A DNA stretch of 18,094 bases. It comes from JBCBKU01 sp038521345. Its GTDB lineage: Bacteria > Pseudomonadota > Alphaproteobacteria > Rhodobacterales > Rhodobacteraceae. The notes under the pieces are model-generated. The model did no database searches. It saw only the letters and a program-made list of their open reading frames with translations, and was not told where the DNA came from. The stretch's first letter is position 1; every line of letters starts with the position of its first letter. The translations under genes and the position numbers were made by a program. Below are positions 13,213-18,094 of the stretch, one piece after another. Location of the stretch: assembly GCA_038521345.1 (NCBI GenBank), contig JBCBKU010000035.1:1-18094 (forward strand), given 5' to 3'.

Positions 13213-16200
13213 CTAGACTTCTTCCACGGCGACGACGCCGGGAAGGGATTTGATCGCGCCCTTGATCTGCGGCGTGACGACGAACCTGTTGCCCAGAGCC
13301 ATTTCGACCTCGCCCGGAAGGTCCGGCGCCATCAGGCAAAGTGATACGGGCGCATTGGCGCGCCCTGCACCCTCGGCCGCGCGGGCCAGAACCGACGCCA
13401 CCGAGGCGGCGGCGGTATCCTCTTCGATAAAGACCCGAAGGCCCGTCGCACCCGCCTCGGCAACAACCGGGTCGGCCAGACCGACCGAGCGGCCGAGAAG
13501 CTTGAGTTGATCGGCCTCCATATTCGCCTCGACCTGGATCACGACATTGGTCCCGGGTTCAAGATGATCGCGCGCGGCCTCGAGCGTATCGGAGAAGATC
13601 GTGACTTCGTATAGCCCCGTGGGATCCGACAGCTGCACGAAGGCGAACCGGTTGCCACGCGCCGATTTCCGTTCCTGACGGCCCGCGACGGCGCCTGCCA
13701 TCTTGGCGACCAGCGGCGCCTTTTCCGCGGCCTCGGTCACCTCGGCCAGCGTCTTCACGCCCTTTCGCTTCAGCGGCGCCATGTAGTCGTCAAGCGGGTG
13801 GCCCGACAGGTAAAAGCCGATGCCCATATGCTCTTCCGAGAGCCGCTCTGTCGGCAGCCAGTCCTCAACGGGGGACAGTCGCGGCTCGGGCAGATCATCG
13901 CCGGCTTCACCGAAGAGCGACACCTGTGCCGAACCGCGCTGGTCGTGGATCGCCGCCGAATAGGCCGTCAGAGCATCAAGGGACTGAAACACGCGACGGC
14001 GGTTCGGATCGAGCTGGTCAAAGGCGCCCGCCCGCGCCAGCATCTCAAGCGACCGTTTGCCCACCCGTTTCAGATCGACACGGCGCGCGACGTCAAAAAG
14101 CGTGGCAAAGGGTTTGTCACCCCGCGCCGACACGATCATCCGCATGGCCTCGACGCCGACGTTCTTCAGCGCGCCCAGCGCGTAAACGATCCGCCCCTCG
14201 GAGACGGTGAAGGTCGCATCCGACCGGTTCACGCAAGGGGGCACGATTTCGATCGCGAGACCCCGGCGCACCTCATCCGCGTAGACGGCAAGCTTGTCGG
14301 TCAGATGCAGATCGCAGTTCATGACGCCCGCCATGAACTCCACCGGGTAATTCGCCTTCAGCCACGCGGTCTGATAACTGACGACTGCGTAGGCCGCCGC
14401 GTGGGATTTGTTGAACCCGTAATTGGCGAACTTGTCCAAGAGATCCCAGACCTCGACCGCCTTGGCCTCGTCCACCCCGTTCTCGGCGGCACCTTTCAGG
14501 AATTTGGGCTTCTCGGCATCCATCGCCTCTTGGATCTTCTTGCCCATGGCGCGGCGCAGAAGATCCGCCCCGCCAAGCGAATAGCCCGCCATCTCCTGCG
14601 CGATCTGCATCACCTGTTCCTGATAGACGATGATGCCCATCGTCTCGTCGAGAAGGTGGTCCACCGTCGGATGCAGGAACTCGCGCTCTTTCAGCCCATT
14701 CTTGACCTCGCAGAAGGTCGGAATGTTCTCCATCGGGCCCGGACGGTACAGAGCCACAAGGGCGATGATATCCTCGATGCAGGTGGGTTTCATACGCCGG
14801 AGCGCATCCATCATGCCCGAGCTTTCAACTTGGAACACCGCGACCGTCTTGGCCGAGGCGTAAAGCGCATAGGTCTTTTCGTCGTCGAGGGGGATGGCGC
14901 CGATGTCGATCGCGACTCCCCGCTCGGCCAGAAGACCGAGCGCGTTCTGGATCACCGTCAGCGTCTTCAGACCGAGAAAGTCGTATTTGACGAGGCCCGC
15001 CGCCTCGACCCATTTCATGTTGAACTGGGTCGCCGGCATATCGGACCGGGGATCCTTGTAAAGCGGGACAAGGTCGTCGAGCGGCCGGTCCCCGATCACG
15101 ACGCCCGCGGCATGGGTCGAGGCGTTTCGGAGAAGCCCCTCGACCTGCTGACCATAGGTCAAGAGCCGGTCAACCACCTCTTCTGCCTTCGCAGCCTCAC
15201 GCAGCCGTTCTTCGGACGCGAGCGCCTTCTCGATCGAGACAGGTTTGACCCCCTCGACCGGGATCATTTTCGACAGGCGGTCGACCTGACCATAGGGCAT
15301 CTGCAAGACGCGGCCCACGTCGCGGACAGCGGCCTTCGACAGAAGCGCGCCGAAGGTGATGATCTGGCCCACCCGGTCGCGTCCGTATTTCTCCTGCACA
15401 TAGGCGATGACCTCTTCCCGCCGGTCCATGCAGAAATCGATGTCGAAGTCGGGCATCGAGACCCGGTCAGGATTCAGGAACCGCTCGAAAAGAAGCGAAT
15501 AGCGCAGCGGATCGAGATCGGTGATGGTCAGTGCATAGGCGACGAGCGAACCTGCGCCCGAGCCGCGTCCGGGCCCCACCGGAATGCCCTGTTCCTTGGC
15601 CCACTTGATGAAGTCGGCGACGATCAGGAAATAGCCCGGGAATCCCATCCGCTCGATAATGCCAAGTTCGAATGCAAGCCGTTCCTGGTATTCCTCCACG
15701 GATGCCGCGTGCGGGATGACCTTCAACCGCTCGGCGAGGCCGTCCTTGGCCTGGCGGCGCAGTTCCTCGACCTCGTTCTCGGCAAAGCGCGGCAGGATCG
15801 GCGCGCGCTTGGGCGAGGCAAAAGCGCAGCGCCGCGCGATCTCGATCGTGTTGTCCAGCGCCTCGGGCAGATCGGCAAAAAGCGTCGCCATCTCGGCCTG
15901 GCTTTTGAAAAAGTGCTGGGGCGTCAGGTGGCGGCGCGGTTCCTGCTGGTCGACATACGCGCCCTCGGCAATGCAGATCAGCGCATCATGCGCTTCGTAC
16001 ATGTCGGGTTTCGGGAAGTAGACATCGTTCGTCGCGACAAGAGGCAGACCCATCCCGTAGGCAATCTCGAGATGTCCGCGCTCGATATCCCGGGCCTCCG
16101 GCGCGGCGCCGGCCTCGCCCGGATGGCGCTGAAGCTCGATATAAAGACGGTCCCCGAAGATCCGGTGCAATCGCCCGGCCAGAGCCTCGGCCGCCGCGCG

Positions 16201-16656
16201 CTGCCCCGCGCCCAGAAGACGGCCGAGCGGGCCGTCTGGACCACCGGACAGACAGATGACATCCGCCGCGTGGTTGGCAATCTCGTCCAGCGTCACATGG
16301 GGCTGCTGGTCGGGCCGCGCGAGATAAAGCGCCGAGTTCAGCTTCAGCAGGTTCGCGTATCCGGCCTCGGTCTGCGCCAGAAGCACCAGAGGCGCCGGGT
16401 CCGGGGCGGTCTTGCCCGCCTCGACGTCTTGATAGCCGACATCGAACTGGCAGCCATGGATCGGCTGGATGCCCGCGGCCTTCGCGCCCTGGGCAAATTC
16501 GAGCGCGGCGAACATGTTGTTGGTGTCCGTAACCGCGATCGCCGGCATTTCCATCTCGCGCGCCAGCGCGGGGAGCTTCTTGAGCCGCATCGCCCCTTCG
16601 AGAAGCGAATATTCGGTATGCACGCGGAGATGGATGAATCGGGGTGCCCTGCTCAT
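13213..16656 (-). CDS. dnaE: DNA polymerase III subunit alpha
   Basis: The 1147-residue replicative polymerase subunit. The N-terminal PHP domain starts with FIHLRVHTEYSLLEGAMRLK (His9 and His13). The catalytic core shows FPGYFLIVADFIKWAKEQGI, the nucleotide-binding PVGPGRGSGAGSLVAYALT, the metal-binding PDFDIDFCMDRREEV (catalytic aspartates at about 405 and 407), THAAGVVIGD and KYDFLGLKTL (third aspartate, about 559). Near the end, QVSLFGE is the expected clamp-binding motif, and an OB-fold segment (MAGAVAGRQERKSARGNRFA then FVQLSDPTGLYEVTIFSD) follows. Length fits the family. The start at 16656 is chosen because the protein then begins as other DnaE proteins do; the ribosome-binding site (GCGGAA) is weak and far. 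It converges on slyX and is divergent from the FMN reductase gene. Confidence 0.98.
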   Translation of the reverse strand: MSRAPRFIHLRVHTEYSLLEGAMRLKKLPALAREMEMPAIAVTDTNNMFAALEFAQGAKAAGIQPIHGCQFDVGYQDVEAGKTAPDPAPLVLLAQTEAGYANLLKLNSALYLARPDQQPHVTLDEIANHAADVICLSGGPDGPLGRLLGAGQRAAAEALAGRLHRIFGDRLYIELQRHPGEAGAAPEARDIERGHLEIAYGMGLPLVATNDVYFPKPDMYEAHDALICIAEGAYVDQQEPRRHLTPQHFFKSQAEMATLFADLPEALDNTIEIARRCAFASPKRAPILPRFAENEVEELRRQAKDGLAERLKVIPHAASVEEYQERLAFELGIIERMGFPGYFLIVADFIKWAKEQGIPVGPGRGSGAGSLVAYALTITDLDPLRYSLLFERFLNPDRVSMPDFDIDFCMDRREEVIAYVQEKYGRDRVGQIITFGALLSKAAVRDVGRVLQMPYGQVDRLSKMIPVEGVKPVSIEKALASEERLREAAKAEEVVDRLLTYGQQVEGLLRNASTHAAGVVIGDRPLDDLVPLYKDPRSDMPATQFNMKWVEAAGLVKYDFLGLKTLTVIQNALGLLAERGVAIDIGAIPLDDEKTYALYASAKTVAVFQVESSGMMDALRRMKPTCIEDIIALVALYRPGPMENIPTFCEVKNGLKEREFLHPTVDHLLDETMGIIVYQEQVMQIAQEMAGYSLGGADLLRRAMGKKIQEAMDAEKPKFLKGAAENGVDEAKAVEVWDLLDKFANYGFNKSHAAAYAVVSYQTAWLKANYPVEFMAGVMNCDLHLTDKLAVYADEVRRGLAIEIVPPCVNRSDATFTVSEGRIVYALGALKNVGVEAMRMIVSARGDKPFATLFDVARRVDLKRVGKRSLEMLARAGAFDQLDPNRRRVFQSLDALTAYSAAIHDQRGSAQVSLFGEAGDDLPEPRLSPVEDWLPTERLSEEHMGIGFYLSGHPLDDYMAPLKRKGVKTLAEVTEAAEKAPLVAKMAGAVAGRQERKSARGNRFAFVQLSDPTGLYEVTIFSDTLEAARDHLEPGTNVVIQVEANMEADQLKLLGRSVGLADPVVAEAGATGLRVFIEEDTAAASVASVLARAAEGAGRANAPVSLCLMAPDLPGEVEMALGNRFVVTPQIKGAIKSLPGVVAVEEV

Positions 16657-16823
16657 AGACCGGTTTTCCGCCGCAAGGCCGGGATGTGCAAGGTGTGCCA
16701 TGGCCAATCGGACTGCGCACGAGCCTGATCCGGGATATCCGCACGGGGGAGGAATCCGGTTGACCCCGTACGCTCAAAATGGGTCATGCGGACGGGCCGC
16801 AAACGTCAAGGGAGCTTCATGGG

Positions 16824-17468
16824 ATGAAAACCCTCGTCTTTCTGGGATCTGTGCGGGACAGCACGCCCCCGCGGCCCGCGCGTCTGGGTGCCCGGGTGGC
16901 GCGGGCCATGGCCACCCATCTTTGTGCCGAGGGCGCAGAGGTCGACATTGTCGACCCGCTTCAGATCGAGCTGCCGCGGCCTTTCAAGCCGCATTTCGCC
17001 TATGCCAGAGGCCGGGCGCCGGAACCGCTTGAGACGCTGGCGGGCTCCATCGCCGAGGCGGACGGCTTTGTCATGGTCAGCCCGGAATACAATCACGCGA
17101 TGAGCCCGGCCCTGGCCGACCTGCTCAATCATTTTGGCAGCTCGCTTTTCTCGTTCAAGCCAAGTGCCATCGTGACCTATTCGGCCGGTCAATGGGGCGG
17201 CGCACGGGCGGCGGTGAACATGCGGACCTATCTCGGCGAGTTGGGATGCCTGCCCGTCTCGGCGATGATCCACATCCCCCAAGCCCACGAGGTTCTGACA
17301 GAGGGCGGCGAATTTGCACCGGATGCGGACCGAGCTCGGTGGGAGGCCTATTTCGACAGAACGCTGGCGCAGCTTCTTTGGTGGAGTCGGGCGGCGCGCC
17401 GGGAACGGGATGCGGGACATCCGACCGAGGCGTTCCGTCGGGACCCGACCCAGAGGAACGCGCCCTAG
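16824..17468 (+). CDS. NADPH-dependent FMN reductase family protein
   Basis: A 214-residue flavodoxin-fold protein of the NAD(P)H-dependent FMN reductase family. It has the N-terminal strand and phosphate loop KTLVFLGSVRDSTPPRPAR (about 2-20), the family motif VSPEYNHAMSPALADLLNHF (85-104) and a flavin-contacting YSAGQWGGARA (119-129). Such enzymes reduce FMN, quinones, chromate or azo compounds using NAD(P)H; the physiological substrate cannot be told here. The start at 16824 follows AAGGGAG by ten bases. An out-of-frame ATG at 16819 lies between the two. It is divergent from dnaE and followed by the ArsR-type gene, 79 bases on, which has its own promoter. Confidence 0.9.
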   Translation: MKTLVFLGSVRDSTPPRPARLGARVARAMATHLCAEGAEVDIVDPLQIELPRPFKPHFAYARGRAPEPLETLAGSIAEADGFVMVSPEYNHAMSPALADLLNHFGSSLFSFKPSAIVTYSAGQWGGARAAVNMRTYLGELGCLPVSAMIHIPQAHEVLTEGGEFAPDADRARWEAYFDRTLAQLLWWSRAARRERDAGHPTEAFRRDPTQRNAP

Positions 17469-17491
17469 GCCGAGCGGAGATCCGCAAACAC

Positions 17492-17555
17492 TTAGCCGAC
17501 TGACTAGGTATCTTGACAGGGCGCGTAACGCGCGGATACTTAGCCACATGACTAA
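17492..17555 (+). promoter_or_regulatory. Promoter of the ArsR-type gene with two operator-like repeats
   Basis: TTGACA (17513-17518) and GATACT (17535-17540), 16 bases apart, form a sigma-70-like promoter. A repeat TTAGCC-N4-GACTA occurs on each side: TTAGCCgactGACTAG (17492-17507) and TTAGCCacatGACTAA (17540-17555). Each is an imperfect inverted repeat, and the second covers the ATG at 17548. Transcription would start at about 17546-17548, so the mRNA would be leaderless or nearly so. Confidence 0.65.
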
Positions 17556-17901
17556 CCATCTCGACAGCTTCTTCGCCGCCATGGCCGATCCCACCCGCCG
17601 CGCCGTCATCGAGCGGCTGGCCGAGGGCCCAGCCCCGGTCAGTGAATTGCACGCCCCGCATGACATCGCGCTGCCGACCTTTCTGAAACACCTGAAGGTT
17701 CTCGAAGCCTCGGGCCTTGTCCGGTCCGAAAAGTCGGGGCGCGTGCGCACGGTCCATATCGAAGCTGCACCCCTGGCCGAGGCCGAGGGCTGGCTTCATC
17801 GCCAGCGCCGCTTGTGGGAGCGCCGGCTCGACCGGTTGGGCGATCTGGCCGAGGCGCTTGAGAAACGCGCAGCCGAACCCGGAAAGGATCAGCAGACATG
17901 A
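17548..17901 (+). CDS. ArsR-family winged-helix transcriptional regulator
   Basis: A 117-residue regulator with MADPTRRAVIERLAEGPAPV (about 12-31), the recognition helix region LPTFLKHLKVLEASGLVRSE (42-61) and a wing SGRVRTVHIEA. This is the ArsR subgroup that pairs with SRPBCC/AHSA1 genes. No CxC or other metal-binding cysteines are present, so it is not a classical metal sensor. No ribosome-binding site precedes the ATG at 17548, which fits the leaderless transcript suggested by the promoter. Upstream frame back to 17314 overlaps the preceding gene and is not credible. Its stop overlaps the next start (ATGA, 17898-17901). It probably represses its own operon through the TTAGCC-N4-GACTA sites. 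Confidence 0.93.
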   Translation: MTNHLDSFFAAMADPTRRAVIERLAEGPAPVSELHAPHDIALPTFLKHLKVLEASGLVRSEKSGRVRTVHIEAAPLAEAEGWLHRQRRLWERRLDRLGDLAEALEKRAAEPGKDQQT

Positions 17902-18094
17902 GCACCGATTTTCAGACATTCTGCATTTCAAGGCGCTTTGGCGTACGCCAAGCCACGCTCTGGCAGGCATGGACTGATCCAGAGACGAAGCGCCGCTGGT
18001 TCGCCTGGGAAGAAGAGGACGGCGATTGGCGGACCGAGGACTATCGCATCGATTTCCGCACGGGCGGGACAGAGTCCGCCCGGCAGGTTGGCCC
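17898..18094 (+). CDS. SRPBCC (AHSA1-like) domain protein, 5' part
   Basis: Starts at the ATG overlapping the ArsR stop and runs off the right edge; about 65 residues are visible. FQTFCISRRFGVRQATLWQA followed by WTDPETKRRWFAWEEED matches the N-terminal part of AHSA1/START-like SRPBCC proteins, which form a helix-grip fold with a hydrophobic ligand cavity. Proteins of this type are very often encoded with such ArsR regulators, and some ligands are thought to be small hydrophobic molecules. The ligand or substrate is not known here. Confidence 0.88.
   Translation, partial: MSTDFQTFCISRRFGVRQATLWQAWTDPETKRRWFAWEEEDGDWRTEDYRIDFRTGGTESARQVG

Noticed and set aside
13162..13344. Small plus-strand frame starting MTPPAGQK with a nearby GAGAGAG
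   Set aside because: Despite the purine-rich upstream, most of it is antisense to the end of dnaE and shows only the usual shadow composition.
13798..16728. 976-codon open frame on the plus strand opposite dnaE
   Set aside because: Composition is the Arg/His/Asp-rich pattern of an antisense shadow of a GC-rich gene. It has no domain and lies fully within dnaE.

Overview
The window is GC-rich DNA from an alphaproteobacterium, most likely of the Rhodobacteraceae/Rhodobacterales. This is inferred from gene content and protein style: an rpsD without zinc cysteines, a B12-dependent class II ribonucleotide reductase (nrdJ), a Hint-domain protein of the kind common in roseobacters, a DUF1489 protein, a hisS-hisZ-hisG cluster with the short ATP-phosphoribosyltransferase, and slyX next to dnaE. 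No rRNA, tRNA, CRISPR array, insertion sequence or phage gene was seen.

Layout. Positions 1-3800 are accessory in character and partly lower in GC. They hold the 3' end of a TIM-barrel sugar isomerase/epimerase-like gene, a stretch of about 380 bases with no convincing gene, two small membrane proteins, and a divergent pair: a GlxA-type (DJ-1/PfpI plus AraC) regulator and a non-heme chloroperoxidase-like alpha/beta hydrolase. A perfect 8+8 inverted repeat lies between the pair. From about 3950 on the content is mainly housekeeping: rpsD with its own strong promoter; a zinc-ribbon membrane protein preceded by a Hint-domain protein; nrdJ; a DUF1489 gene divergent from nrdJ; the tightly overlapped hisS-hisZ-hisG operon; slyX; dnaE; an NADPH-dependent FMN reductase; and an ArsR-like regulator overlapped with an SRPBCC (AHSA1) gene that runs off the window.

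How the genes work together. HisZ and HisG form the hetero-oligomeric ATP phosphoribosyltransferase of histidine biosynthesis, and they are translationally coupled to the histidyl-tRNA synthetase from whose family HisZ derives. NrdJ supplies deoxynucleotides and dnaE encodes the replicative polymerase subunit, but they are separate transcription units. The ArsR/SRPBCC pair looks like a self-regulated two-gene operon.

The most unusual points are: (1) a complete Cro/C1-type helix-turn-helix-like segment in the linker of NrdJ, just before its C-terminal module; (2) a tandem pair of NrdR-box-like sites 31 bp apart in the nrdJ/DUF1489 intergenic region; (3) an apparently leaderless ArsR gene with one operator-like site on each side of its promoter; (4) an rpsD leader with two GNRA-capped hairpins, whose promoter -35 box contains the stop codon of the gene upstream; (5) the conserved-looking Hint plus zinc-ribbon membrane protein pair. 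I did not find a large multi-gene system that is clearly new.
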